A stretch of 64,000 bases of DNA, from positions 20,616,091-20,680,090 of the forward strand of contig OZ020601.1 of assembly GCA_963971535.1 (NCBI GenBank), given 5' to 3'. Numbering within the stretch: the stretch's first letter is position 1; each line of letters opens with the position of its first letter. A program made the translations under genes and the position numbers. The notes under the pieces are model-generated. The model searched no databases. It saw only the letters and a list, made by a program, of their open reading frames with translations, and was not told where the DNA came from. Positions 10,978 to 22,700 of this stretch are shown piece by piece. Source of the DNA: Notolepis coatsorum. Taxonomy: Eukaryota > Chordata > Actinopteri > Aulopiformes > Paralepididae.

Positions 10978-11395
10978 AATGGTCTAGACTGAGACCTGAG
11001 AGATCAGGATGAACTACGTGGTCTAGACTGAGACCTGAGAGATCAGGATGAACTACGTGGTCTAGACTGAGACCTGAGAGATCAGGGTGAACTACGTGGT
11101 CTAGACTGAGACCTGATCAGGGTGAACTACGTGGTCTAGACTGAGACCTGAGAGATCAGGGTGAACTACGTGGTCTAGACTGAGACCTGATCAGGGTGAA
11201 CTACGTGGTCTAGACTGAGACCTGATCAGGGTGAACTACGTGGTCTAGACTGAGACCTGATCAGGGTGAACTACGTGGTCTAGACTGAGACCTGATCAGG
11301 GTGAACTACGTGGTCTAGACTGAGACCTGATCAGGGTGAACTACGTGGTCTAGACTGAGACCTGATCAGGGTGAACTACGTGGTCTAGACTGACA
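10978..11395. repeat. Minisatellite, 39- and 35-bp units
   Basis: About twelve tandem units of 'GTGGTCTAGACTGAGACCTG' plus 'ATCAGGGTGAACTAC'. The first copies are mostly 39 bp, containing an extra AGAG; later copies are 35 bp. The change looks like spread of a deletion variant through the array. Confidence 0.95.
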
Positions 11396-11540
11396 CCTGA
11401 ACGCTCAGTTATTGCAGAGTCCTTTTTTTGTGCTCATAAATTACATTTAAGATGGTTCTACACACATTTAATTGGTTTGCAAATCTACCAGACTCTGAAC
11501 GGCAGACACACATGTTCACCACTTTTCGTGAAAAGGAAAT

Positions 11541-11715
11541 GGTAATGGCAAATAGTAAATGGTGCATTTATATAACACGTTTATCCAAAGCGCTTTACAA
11601 TTTGTTCCTAACATTTTGACCCATTCACTCACACATTCACACACTGACGGCGGAGGCAAGGTGCCAACCGGCTCATCGGGAGCAGTTAGGGGTTAAGCGT
11701 CTTGCTCAAGGACAG
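11541..11715 (-). mobile_element. SINE fragment (GCATTTATATA / TTGCTCAAGGACA family), copy 1
   Basis: Shares 'AATGGTGCATTTATATA', 'CCAAAGCGCTTTACAATTTG' and 'GGGGTTAAGCGTCTTGCTCA' with copies at 45585-45835 and, in the opposite orientation, 63725-63880. The tRNA-like head visible in the 45.6-kb copy is missing here. Confidence 0.65.
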
Positions 11716-12063
11716 GTGTGTTGCCTTGGCTGGATGTGTTGGAAGGAGCAGGGGGCAGAGAGACATGTCACTCCTCTTCTGAGGACTCTCTCCAAGGTAC
11801 TTCATCACAGAGGAAGGGACATTCACACCTCGTTGCTTGGGAACATGCGGCACATGGTCTAGTAGCGTGTGTCCTCTCCTTCCATGTTCCTCCCTTTCTA
11901 ACACTCTGTAGGGAAAGGCCCAAGTTCAATAAAAGTATAGTTGTACTTTTGTGTTTTAAAGGTTGTGTTTTAAAGGTGGTACTTAAGATGTGCTTACATA
12001 TTTTGGTTACTTTCGCTTACCAAAATAGTAGACCTTTAAGACGTTTACTGAAGTACAACTTAA
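11716..12063. other. No gene seen
   Basis: A 117-codon open frame across this stretch has no domain and overlaps SINE-like sequence, so I did not annotate it. Confidence 0.5.
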
Positions 12064-12605
12064 AGGGATAGTTCAGATTTGTGGACATTAAATTGTAAAT
12101 ACTTGCCAGTAGAGGGTGGAAGCCAAGCTATTCGCTTACTTACCAAGCCCTGTGGTCGGAGTTCTGGACGGGTTCTGAGCTAAACAGAACGCAAACAGGG
12201 TCACAAAACCCAAACGTTTTAATCCACAACACAACATGCAGGCAAAAGGGTTTCCTGTTTCTAACACAAAAGCATGGTCCTCCAGCACTTTGGATTCTGA
12301 TATCACTGGGCACTATTTATTTCCTTAAAAAAAGACCGTGTTTTACTATGTGCTGGAGTAGGTAACGCAGCTTTTCAGCTGTTTCACAATGCTGGAGACT
12401 GTGGCTTTGTTTTAGAGGTGGACTCTTTGTCTGCATGTTGCGGTTTGGATTCAAACCTTTGTGGTTTTGTGACGCCGTTTCTGCTGTTTGCTGCCTGTCT
12501 AAAGCTGCCCGGTTTGCTCAGAACCCGGCCAGACCACAGCACTCTGATGTACAGTAAGCTAATAGCTTTGCATCAACTACACTACTGGCAATAGTGTGTA
12601 CAAAA
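12064..12605. mobile_element. Fold-back element with long inverted arms
   Basis: The left arm (about 12105-12265) pairs with the right arm (about 12425-12602). Matching words include 'TTGCCAGTAG', 'AAGCTATTCGCTTAC', 'GGGTTCTGAGC', 'GTCACAAAACC' and 'AACATGCAG', each found reverse-complemented and in mirror order. The left edge carries 'TAAAGGGATAGTTCAGATTT', a phrase that I know from teleost repeats. The right outer end seems to be lost. The sequence is non-coding. Confidence 0.65.
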
Positions 12606-12855
12606 AACCAACAGAAATACTAAAAACCACTACAGTATTTATGTGGTAAACCTCTATAGTGTGTAAAAACATACTTCTGAACAAACAAAGCAAGAAGGAA
12701 GGACACCTCACTGACTTGTAGAAAGAGCCTCTTTTATCTGCCTCTGCTAAGACATGGTGATGACGTCAATGGGACACGTGGCTCCAGTAGCTCCACACGT
12801 GTTGCTTGTTCAACATTCAGCCCGTCAGCCGGGGTTCATCTCAACCCCCGGCAGC

Positions 12856-15193
12856 CCACCATCACCACCATCACCATCACCACAACCACCATCACCACAC
12901 CACCACCATCACCACCATCACCACACCACCACCATCACCACCATCACCACACCACCACCATCACCACCATCACCATCACCACCATCACCACACCACCACC
13001 ATCACCACCATCACCACACCACCACCATCACCACCATCACCACACCACCATCACCATCACCACCATCACCACCACCACCACCACCACCACCACAACCACC
13101 ACCACCACCACCACAACCACCACCACCACCACCACCACAACCACAACCACCACCACCACCACCACCACCACCACCACCACCACTACCACCACCACTACCA
13201 CCACCACAACCACCATCACCACCACCACCACCACAACCACCATCACCACCACCACCATCACCACCACAACCACCATCACCATCACCACCACCACCATCAC
13301 CACCACCACCACCACCACCACCACCACCACCACCACCACAACCACCATCACCACCACCATCACCACCACCACCACCACAACCACCATCACCACAACCACC
13401 ACCACCACCACCACCACAACCACCACCACCACCACCACAACCACCACAACCACCACCACAACCACCATCACCACCACCATCACCACCACCACCACCACCA
13501 CCACAACCACCATCACCACCACCACAACCACCACAACCACCATCACCACCACCATCACCACCACCACCACCACCACCACCATCACCACCACCACCACCAC
13601 CACCACAACCACCATCACCACCACCACCACCACCACAACCACCATCACCACCACCACCACCACCACCACCACAACCACCACCACCACCACCACCACCACC
13701 ACCACCACCACCACAACCACCATCACCACCACCACCACCACCACCACCACCACCATCACCACCACCACCACCACCACCACCACCACAACCACCATCACCA
13801 CCACCACCACCACCACCATCACCACCACCACCACAACCACCATCACCACCACCACCATCACCACCACAACCACCATCACCATCACCACCACCACCATCAC
13901 CACCACCACCACCACCACCACCACCACCACAACCACAACCACCATCACCACCACCACCATCACCATCACCACCACCACCACCACAACCACCACCACCACC
14001 ACCACCACCACCACCACCACACCAGCACCACCACAACCACCATCACCACACCAGCACCACCACAACAACCACCATCACCACACCATCACCACCACAACCA
14101 CCATCACCATCACCACCACCACCACCACCATCACCACCACAACCACCATCACCAGCACCACCACAACAACCACCACCATCACTACCACAACCATCACCAT
14201 CATCACCACCACCACACCATCACCACACCATCACCACCACAACCACCACCACCATCACTACCACAACCATCACCATCATCACCACCACAACCATCACCAC
14301 CACCATCACCATCACCATCACCACCACCATCACCATCACCACCACAACCATCACCACCACCATCACCATCACCATCACCACCACAGCCATCACCACCACC
14401 ATCACCACCATCACCACCACAACCACCATCACCACCACAACCACCATCACCACACCATCACCACCACCACCACCACCACCACAACCACCATCACCATCAC
14501 CACCACCACCACCACCACCATCACCACACCATCACCACCACCACCACCACCACCACCACCACAACCACCACAACCACCACCACCATCACCACCATCACCA
14601 CCACAACCACCACCACCACCACAACCACCACAACCACCATCACCACCACCACCACCATCACCACCATCACCACCACAACCACCACCATCATCACCACCAT
14701 CACCACACCATCACCACCACAACCACCATCATCACCACCACCACAACCACCATCACCACCATCACCACACCATCACCACCACAACCACCATCACCATCAC
14801 CACCACAACCACCATCACCACCACAACCACCATCATCACAACAACCATCACCACCATCACCACCATCATCACCACCATCATCACCACCATCATCACCACC
14901 ATCATCACCCCCACAACCATCATCACCACCACAACCACCACCACCATCATCACCCCCACAACCACCATCACCACCACCACAACCACCATCACCACACCAT
15001 CACCACCACAACCACCACCACAACCACCATCACCACCACCACAACCACCATCACCACACCATCACCACCACAACCACCATCACCACACCATCATTACCAT
15101 CACCATCATCACCACCACCACCACCATCATCATCACCACACCATCACCATCACAACCACCATCATCATCATCACCACACCATCATCACCATCA
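12856..15193. repeat. 2.3-kb CAC-rich trinucleotide tract
   Basis: An almost pure succession of CAC, CAT, CAA and occasional ACC-phase triplets over 2338 bp, with no stop codon in two forward frames. Those frames read as poly-His, poly-Pro or poly-Thr depending on phase, which is why long open frames appear. They have no conserved non-repeat sequence and I do not regard them as genes. CAT and CAA variants are themselves arranged in longer repeating phrases, which suggests segmental duplication as well as slippage. Confidence 0.97.
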
Positions 15194-15479
15194 GTCTAAT
15201 ATTACTTTAAAGTTCCTTGGGATGGGTTTGGGTTTTGGGGGATGGGTTTGGGTCCCCTGATCTAGTGAGTCTCCAGGTCCCCCACAACGGAAGACAAGGA
15301 CACAAGTCATGTTCATTTTGAAGGCCCTTACTGATAAGCTACCTCCTGATACTACATCATTATTGGAATGGAATGTTGGAACCTATGGAACCCGTTCTAG
15401 TGACTGGCTGGTCCTTCGATGGCACGGCCATTCGATCCCCATCTAGCTATAGCTGGGCCAGCTTTCATTTACACACTTT
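15194..15479. other. No gene seen
   Basis: A short repeat, 'GGGATGGGTTTGGGT', occurs twice at 15219-15254. Nothing else recognised. Confidence 0.5.
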
Positions 15480-16258
15480 CACTGTGCAGAGATAAATCTA
15501 TATTTTATATTATAGCTATGGATACAATATCATGGTCATTTGACAGTAAGAACCTTCCGTTCAAGATGCAAAAAATAAAAAAAAATTCCATCCATACGTT
15601 CCCATTTTATACCGTGGTGAATATGAGTGTTATTTCGGAATGATCGGGGCTAATTCCTGTGAGGCTATTTATAAGCCGCAACGTGTATTATACTAAATCC
15701 ATTGGCGTTTTGTCCCTACAAATGCTACAATTAAAAAATCAAATGCATATGATAGGTATTATGTTTCATCATGAATGCATGAAATGGGGGGGGGTTGTTT
15801 CTGATTAATTGATTGCCAATAACGGCATTCGTTATTACCACAACATATGCTGATCAGGGAGATGGCTATGAAAACAATACACGATCAGGCTGAAATTGAC
15901 GTCAAATTGTTCTTACCTGTGGCCGGTGGGATTCCAAAAATAATACTCCAATTATTTGATCGCCATAATCACCATGACGACATAACCCACCACAGCATAA
16001 TGAATTGGGGGTCCCGAAAACGATTCAATGCGATCGGGTGAAGCCCTAGGTTCAGGTTAGTAGAAAAGAGCGCCCCGGAGCGTTTTTAGTGTGGCACCCG
16101 GTCTGGAACAGGGGTTACTGCATTCTCGATACAGCGCTACTAGCAGGATTTACATGCAAAATACAGCTCCCTGACATTGAATAGGGTATTAAAATTGAAT
16201 AAAAGGGAAAACGATCTATAAACGTATATACGTGGTTGGCCGGGAATGTGTTAAGGTC
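15480..16258. mobile_element. piggyBac-like element, copy 2 (left end missing)
   Basis: Aligns by eye with 6480-7411: 'AAATGCATATGAT', a G run, 'GATTGCCAATAACGGC', 'CTGATCAGGGAGATGG', 'CCTGTGGCCGGTG' and 'CCAATTATTTGAT' occur in the same order. The right end reads GGCCGGGAATGTG-TTAA, matching the family's end, with the TTAA at about 16251-16254. No TTAACAC left end is visible. Confidence 0.6.
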
Positions 16259-16663
16259 CCCTGAGTTTGCTCAGAACAGGGTAAATCTGCATTTCGCTAT
16301 GTTGCCCCTAGCTCATGGAATGAACTCCAATAATCCATACAGTTTGAGATGCTCCTCTCTGTTGCAGAATTTATCAATATGTACATGTGTCAATCAAGAT
16401 GTACATGTTTTACAATTGATTTGTTATCCTTACTTTTGATTTTATTTTATTGACATAAACATAATACAGATCACATGTGTATTTGCCTTGTCAGGGATAG
16501 AACGAAAAGTCGGGACTTTCCATCGTTTTGCCTCGCCTTGTTGTCTTATTGTTAGGATTTTATATGCTGTGTGGTTTTATAAGAATTTTTTTGGCTTATC
16601 TCTGTATGTACACTCAACGTGATGGTAAATGAGGGAAACCTGAGTTCCCTTTGAGTTGAACCT
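16259..16663. other. No gene seen
   Basis: AT-rich sequence with no coding signal or family recognised. Confidence 0.5.
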
Positions 16664-17195
16664 TCTGTAGTGTGGTAGTGAAATGGTTAACCCTTTGTAG
16701 TGTTTGTACAAAACTTGTAAGTCACTTTGGATAAAAGCGTCAGCTAAATGACAAAATGTAAATGTAAATGACGTGTGGTAGTGATAGGGTTAACCCTTTG
16801 TAGTGTGGTAGTGAAAAGTTAACCTTCTGTAGTGTGGTAGTGAAAGAGTTAACCCTGTGTAGTGTGCTAGTGAAACGTTAACCTTCTGTAGTGTGGTAGT
16901 GAAAGGGTTAACCCTTTGTAGTGTGGTAGTGAAAGGGTTAACCCTTTGTAGTGTGGTAGTGAAAGGGCTAACCATTTGTAGTGTGGTAGCGAAAGGTTAA
17001 CCTTCTGTAGTGTGGTAGTGACAGGGTTAACCCTTTGTAATGTGGTAGTGAAAAGTTAACCTTCTGTAGTGTGGTAGTGAAAGGGTTAACCCTATGTAGT
17101 GTAACCCTATGTAGTGTGGTAGTGAAAGGGTTAACCTTCTGTAGTGTGGTAGTGAAAGGTTAACCGTCTGTAGTGTGGTAGTGAAAGGGTTAAAT
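16664..17195. repeat. TTAACCCTTT minisatellite array
   Basis: Roughly fifteen units of about 28-30 bp ('GTTAACCCTTTGTAGTGTGG' plus 'TAGTGAAAGG'). Variants replace CCCTTTG with CTTCTG. A fragment of teleost SINE tail interrupts it at 16705-16771. Confidence 0.95.
16705..16771 (+). mobile_element. Teleost SINE tail fragment
   Basis: 'TTGTAAGTCACTTTGGATAA' followed by 'AAGCGTCAGCTAAATGAC' and an AAATGTAAATG tail is the 3' end of an abundant teleost SINE type, known to me from many fish sequences. It lies inside the minisatellite. Confidence 0.75.
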
Positions 17196-17655
17196 AAAGG
17201 TTTGAAAAAGTCAACATCAGAACAGTATTGCCTCATCGTCTCCCTCTGCTCTTCTCCACTGTCCTGTACAGTAGTTTCCCGGTGCTTAGTCTCCACGCAG
17301 CAGCTCTGTACTACGATGAGAACAATGGGACAGTGTGTCTGAGCGCGTCCTGAGAAACAACAGCACCTCATACACCAGGAATCTGAGGAATCTACGGTGA
17401 CGGGAAAACCGGCGCAATATCCCAGAAGTGATGCGCGGGTCACAGGCAGGCGCCAGAGTGATGAGACAAGGTGAGGCCAAGCTTCAGAAAGCCTGGCTCT
17501 ACAAACTACAAACAGGCCTTAACCTTGGCACGCACGTCCATAAGTGGACTCATTCACACAAAGGCAAACTCTCTCTCTCTTTCTTGACCTCTATCTCTAT
17601 GTTTACATTCCTGTGTTGATGCAGGCCAGTCCTACAGGCCTGGAGCTTCCCATCA
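17196..17655. other. No gene seen
   Basis: Possible residual single-copy sequence. I recognise no frame or family. A CT-rich patch lies at about 17571-17590. Confidence 0.4.
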
Positions 17656-17907
17656 CAGATCCAGGGCCCTCATTTATCAATAATGCGTAGAAAGTGTTCT
17701 ATTTGCGTTCATACGCAATGGAATTGCAGAATGGAAGTGGAATTTAGAATGTCTGTACGCACAGAAAAATCTATATTTATCAACCGCACGTGCACTCGTA
17801 CCGGCTCGTACGCACACTCCGTGTTGATAAATACCAATTGTTCTTACCGTCTATGCTCGTGCACGATTATAAGTATTTGCATACAGAACTGCCCCTAATC
17901 AACCATA

Positions 17908-19268
17908 TGTAACCCTGGTAATATTAACTAACCCTGGTAATATTAACCCAGTGGTTATCCTGTTAATATAATATATGTTAAATATATGTTATTATTTTGT
18001 ATTTTGTATATCTTATTTACCTCTGGGTAATGTGTTCTACATATACCATTATTTCATGTATGGGTAATATGTAGAACTCCTGTCTATGTGAACTGGGAAC
18101 TGTGGCTTGGCCAATCAGGAAAAAGGTCAGGGTTGATGGGACTGGGTTTAACCAGGTGTGGGGATTGAGCTCTCGAGACCAGGAAGGGAGAGGTTGAGAG
18201 AAGCAGGTGGAAGAGTGTGCAAATGTTTGACACACCATTGCTAAGTTGTATCCAGTATAGTGTTATCAAGTGTTCTGGCCTAGAACACACGCTGAACATT
18301 ATATGTGATGTCGGGGAATTGTGCATGTTAGATAGGCATGCCTAATCAATTGCTCCACATTGGACTGGGTCTTGAGGCTAGCTGGCTAAGCTAGGTAAAC
18401 AGTAGCAGGGCCCGGATAGCTAACCCGGAAACCCACTACATTCAAGAACAGGATAAGCGGTCTGTGCTACCAGGGCCTGTACAGACTTCGAGAACAGGAT
18501 AAGCGGTCTGTGCTACCAGGGCCTGTACAGATTTCGGGAACCAGATAGCAGTCTGTGCTACCAAGGCCTGTACAGACTTCCTCTGGCAGCGTGGGAGGCC
18601 CACCAGGACTTCATATTGCATCGTGCTCAATCTCCACTTTCTCCTTTCCCCCCACCTGAACACTGACTCCGGACCGTGAGTACTTTGGCTCATTAGAGCT
18701 GAAGATTAAATGGGATTGTGAGTTTCCCATCAATCAGGCCTGCAACGGGGGTTTTTGTTTGTTTGTTTTTGTTTATTAGATGCCGGCTTAGGTATATTAG
18801 TATATTGTATTATTGTACAGGATATTTCATTTGTAATTAGCTGTATCATTAATGCCATTTTGGATATAGGTTTTCATTTATATTTCCTTTTTTGATATTG
18901 AGCACATGGTGCCTTTGAGTTTGAACCTGAGTACAGAGTAACAGCTCTGTTATTTTGTTTTCCTTTTTTGATAGTGAGCACACGGTGCCTTTGAGAGACA
19001 ATACTCTATTTATTAACTAACTAACATTTTCTTTATTCGGTAATGTGTATATATATACACACGGTGTATGTAATATATAACACTATGTTCAATACAGATT
19101 ATTTTTATATTTAAAGTTAAGTGTCTGGCTTGATCATTTCTATTTCAAAGGTATTGATGTTATATACCAAACAGATATTCGTATATTTCTATTATTAGAT
19201 TAGTAAGAGCTAGGTGTTACGAACCTAGGGCCCTGCCCTCTAAGTCAACTGGGGTAAAAGGGGCTACA
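17908..19268 (+). repeat. 5' LTR (1361 bp)
   Basis: Compared by eye along its length with the 3' LTR, it has the same length and one substitution (T at 18614, C at 26478). It holds three 46-bp tandem units from 18441 ('AACAGGATAAGCGGTCTGTG' core) and a short duplicated phrase, 'GAGCACAYGGTGCCTTTGAG', at about 18900 and 18976. A TATA-like stretch is at about 19071-19080, but I cannot place the transcription start. Confidence 0.97.
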
Positions 19269-19272
19269 TAAA

Positions 19273-19283
19273 TGGAGGTTCCA
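19273..19283 (+). promoter_or_regulatory. Primer binding site, tRNA-Gln type
   Basis: TGGAGGTTCCA starts four bases after the 5' LTR and is complementary to the 3' end of vertebrate tRNA-Gln (acceptor ...TGGAACCT plus CCA). Beyond the 11 matched bases there are two mismatches and then a further GAGA match. The tRNA sequence was recalled, not looked up. Confidence 0.75.
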
Positions 19284-19347
19284 GTGAGAAACTGTTTGGG
19301 TTTATAACAATAATATAGGTTAGAAGTCAAGCCAGTAGCACCATAAA

Positions 19348-19775
19348 AGGAATTGTTTAATTTACAAGGGAAAAATATATATATATTGTTTAATTTGCAA
19401 AGAGATAATTTATATATTTTTAATTTGCAAAAAGAAAATATATGTATTGTTTAATTTGCAAAGGGAAAATATATATATTGTTTAATTTGCAAAAAGAAAA
19501 TATATGTATTGTTTAATTTGCAGAAAGAAAATATATATAGTTTAATTTGCAAAAAGAAAATATATATATTGTTTAATTTGCAAAGGGAAAATATATATAT
19601 TGTTTAATTTGCAAAAAGAAAATATATGTATTGTTTAATTTGCGGAAAGAAAATATATATAGTTTAATTTGCAGAAAGAAAATATATATATTGTTTAATT
19701 TGCAAAAGGAAAGTATGTATATTGTTTAATTTGCAAAAAGAAAATATATATATTGTTTAAGTTGCTAAGAGCAAA
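19348..19775 (+). repeat. Minisatellite in the retrotransposon leader
   Basis: About fourteen units of 27-31 bp, 'TTGTTTAATTTGCAAAAAGA' plus an ATATAT stretch, run from near the primer site to within 20 bases of the gag start. Sub-variants (AAAGGG, AAAAAG, C[AG]GAAAG) recur in the same order twice, so blocks of about three units were duplicated together. Confidence 0.95.
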
Positions 19776-19793
19776 AAGAAAAAAAATCTATAA

Positions 19794-22700
19794 ATGGATA
19801 AAATGGACACTCAAGCTGCGCTTGTGATGGAGCTTAAAGACTGGTGCCGTGGGGAGGGATTAAATGTGGCTCATGCGCTTATGGTCCTCATTTCAGAAGA
19901 TGTTGATGTCACCAACATAGAAAAGACCCTGGAGACAGTAAAATGTCTGGGGCGAGTGCGTGTCAGAGGCAGGTTGTTCAGTACACAGCGAAAAAAGTTT
20001 ATGATCCTGTGTGAATGTCGGGAAAAGGTAACGGGTGAGAATGTTCCCCCTGAAGTTATGCCTACGGATGGTGGCGAGGCGTGGCCTATAATCATAGTAG
20101 GAGAGACCCCCTCAGCCCCTGTGGATGATGCTAAATTCTACGAGAAGTTAGCAGGACTACTGTTTGCTGAGGGGAAGACGGAGGAAGACCTCCAGAACAT
20201 GTTTCAGAGAGCAGACTCTCCCGTTAGCCCAACCGAATCCATCCTGCGCGCACTTAGTGAGTTGATGGACAAAGTAAAACCCCCCACTGAGCATAACAGC
20301 TATCGGCGCCTACGTCTGTTTTCTGGGACCTTGCCCACTCCATCAGGTGAAGAACAGTTTGAACACTGGTTAGAGCAAGCACGACTCATGGTAGAAGAAA
20401 GTGATGGCTCTGATAAAGAGAAGAGGCGGAGGCTGATGGAAAATCTCAAAGGCTCTGCACTAGAAATAGTGAAATCTGCACGAGCCAGCAACCCTGATGT
20501 TAGTCCTGGAGAATGCCTGGAAGCCCTGGAACATGTGTTTGGAACTGTGCAGTCTGGAGAAGACTTGTACATCTCGTTCCGAATGATGCAGCAGCAGCCA
20601 GGTGAGAAACTCTCTGACTTCCTGAGGCGTCTGGAGCAGTCACTAGACAAGGTGAGCCAGCGAGGTGGTATTCTACCAACAAATGTGGACAGAGCACGGA
20701 TAGAGCAGTTGTTGCGAGGTGCAGTGGCCTCTGATCTAATGCTCGTTAATCTCCGCCTAAGAGAGAGGAAAGCAGCACCGCCCACCTTTCTTCAGCTATT
20801 GAAGGATATACGCTCAGAGGAAGAGTATGAGGCCTCAAGGAAGAAACTCTTCCCCGCTGTGCAGTGTGTTCCGGTGATGACAGAAATTGACGGAAAACAG
20901 GCTGAAATACAGAGCCTGAAAGCTGAAGTAAAGGAGCTAAAGTCCTTAGTTGCTGCAGTGGCGACTAGGCCAGACCGAGGCAGGCAAGATACTGCAGAGA
21001 ACATGGCTCTCAATGTAGCCACACCCAGTGAGCTTCGTCCTGACTCCGAGTTAGCGGCATTGAGGAAACAGATGAAGCGACTCCAAAACAAAGTCGACCA
21101 AAGAGTGACTCCCAGAGAAACTGCGGCTGCAGTCTCGACGTTGGACGTGTCAAGACCTGTCTCCAGCTATCCCCGAAGATCGCCAAAGGGTGCAGAGGAG
21201 AAATTCTGCTACCGGTGTGGCGAGGGTGGTCATTTTGCAGGGAAGTGTCAAAACCCTGAGAACCAGGCTAAGGTTATCAAGAGACTAATTCATGCCCTGA
21301 GAATAGCAAAAGACCAGCAGCAGACAGGTAGTGTCACCCATGGTAACAAGAACTGTGACGTGAAAAAGAGTGCAGTTACCTTACAGAGTCCATCTATCCC
21401 TGAGGGTTTGGTAGGGCCACCTAGCCTTGTAAAGTTGAAGGTTAGTGGACAACCTTGCACCGCCCTGTTAGACAGCGGCTCCCAGGTGACTATAATTTTT
21501 GCACCCTGGTATCAGAAGTACTTATCTCATGTCCCAATCCAGCCTGTCTCTGGGCTAGCCCTCTGGGGTCTAAGTGAATCCAATATGAGTTACCCCTACC
21601 TTGGCTATGTAGTCGTAGATGTAGAGTATCCAGCAGAGGTGGTAGGTACCAGTCAGACTATGACAGTCCTTGCACTCATCTGCCCGAGCCCTAAGACTGC
21701 AGACCAGACATCTGTCATTGTAGGGACCAATGCTAGTCATGTAAGACAATTGGTGAAGCAGTGCAGAGACGGTGGGATTGATGTGACTTCGACCTTAGGC
21801 GTCCAAGCTTGTGCTGTAGGAGACCAGGCTACTTTGAAGCGCTCAGATGAGATGGTGGAGGGAGAAGATAGAGTAGGCTCAGTGCGGTGGAAAGGACCAG
21901 GTCCGTTGACTCTACCCGCTGGTGGTGATGTGCAGGCTGTGTGCAAAGTTGAGCTAACACAGGCAGTAGGCCAGGAGATCCTAATGCTAGACGCCTCACC
22001 AATAGCCCCTCTCCCTGCTGGTGTGTCACTGCAGCCCATGGTAGTGTGTAGCCAGGCCATGGACAGCAACAGTTTCAGAGTCCTACTAAAAAATGACTCT
22101 CTGAGAGAAACAAGGATAGCAGTGGGAACGGTGATTGGGTATCTGCACCTGGTGGATTCAGTCACTGTCATCCCGCCCAAAGAGACAACCTCATCAGAGT
22201 TTGATGAGAGCAGAATCAACTTCGGAGACTCGCCTATCTCAGAAGAGTGGAAATCCCGTCTTCGCCAAAAACTGTCGCAAAGATCTCATGTCTTCTCCAT
22301 GGAAGAGTGGGATGTCGGACTAGCTAAAGGGGTAGAACACCAGATCCGTCTCTCTGATCCTCGCCCATTCCGTGAGCGTTCACGACGACTGGCACCTGCA
22401 GACATTGAGGACGTGCGAAAGCACCTACAAGAGCTCCTGCAAGCCGGGATCATAAGAGAGTCTCGGAGCCCCTATGCCTCACCAATCGTGGTTGTGAGGA
22501 AGAAAAATGGAACAGTCAGGATGTGCATCGATTACAGGTTGCTCAACAGTCGTACCATCCCAGACCAATACACAACCCCTTGCATTGATGATGCGCTGAA
22601 TGCCCTGACAGGAAGTCAATGGTTCTCCGTCCTCGATTTGCGAAGCGGCTATTACCAGATCGCCATGTCGGAGGAAGACAGAGAGAAGACGGCGTTCATC

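Noticed and set aside
10978-11395. CRISPR-like direct repeats (also at 33.2, 38.4, 54.9 and 60.0 kb)
   Set aside because: Units are contiguous with no unique spacers, and this is an animal genome. They are minisatellites.
11718-12071. 117-codon frame
   Set aside because: Overlaps SINE and fold-back repeat; no domain.
12754-15210. Two long open frames (818 and 797 codons) over the CAC tract, and matching reverse frames
   Set aside because: They are by-products of a stop-free trinucleotide repeat. Several frames are equally open and no non-repeat domain is present.
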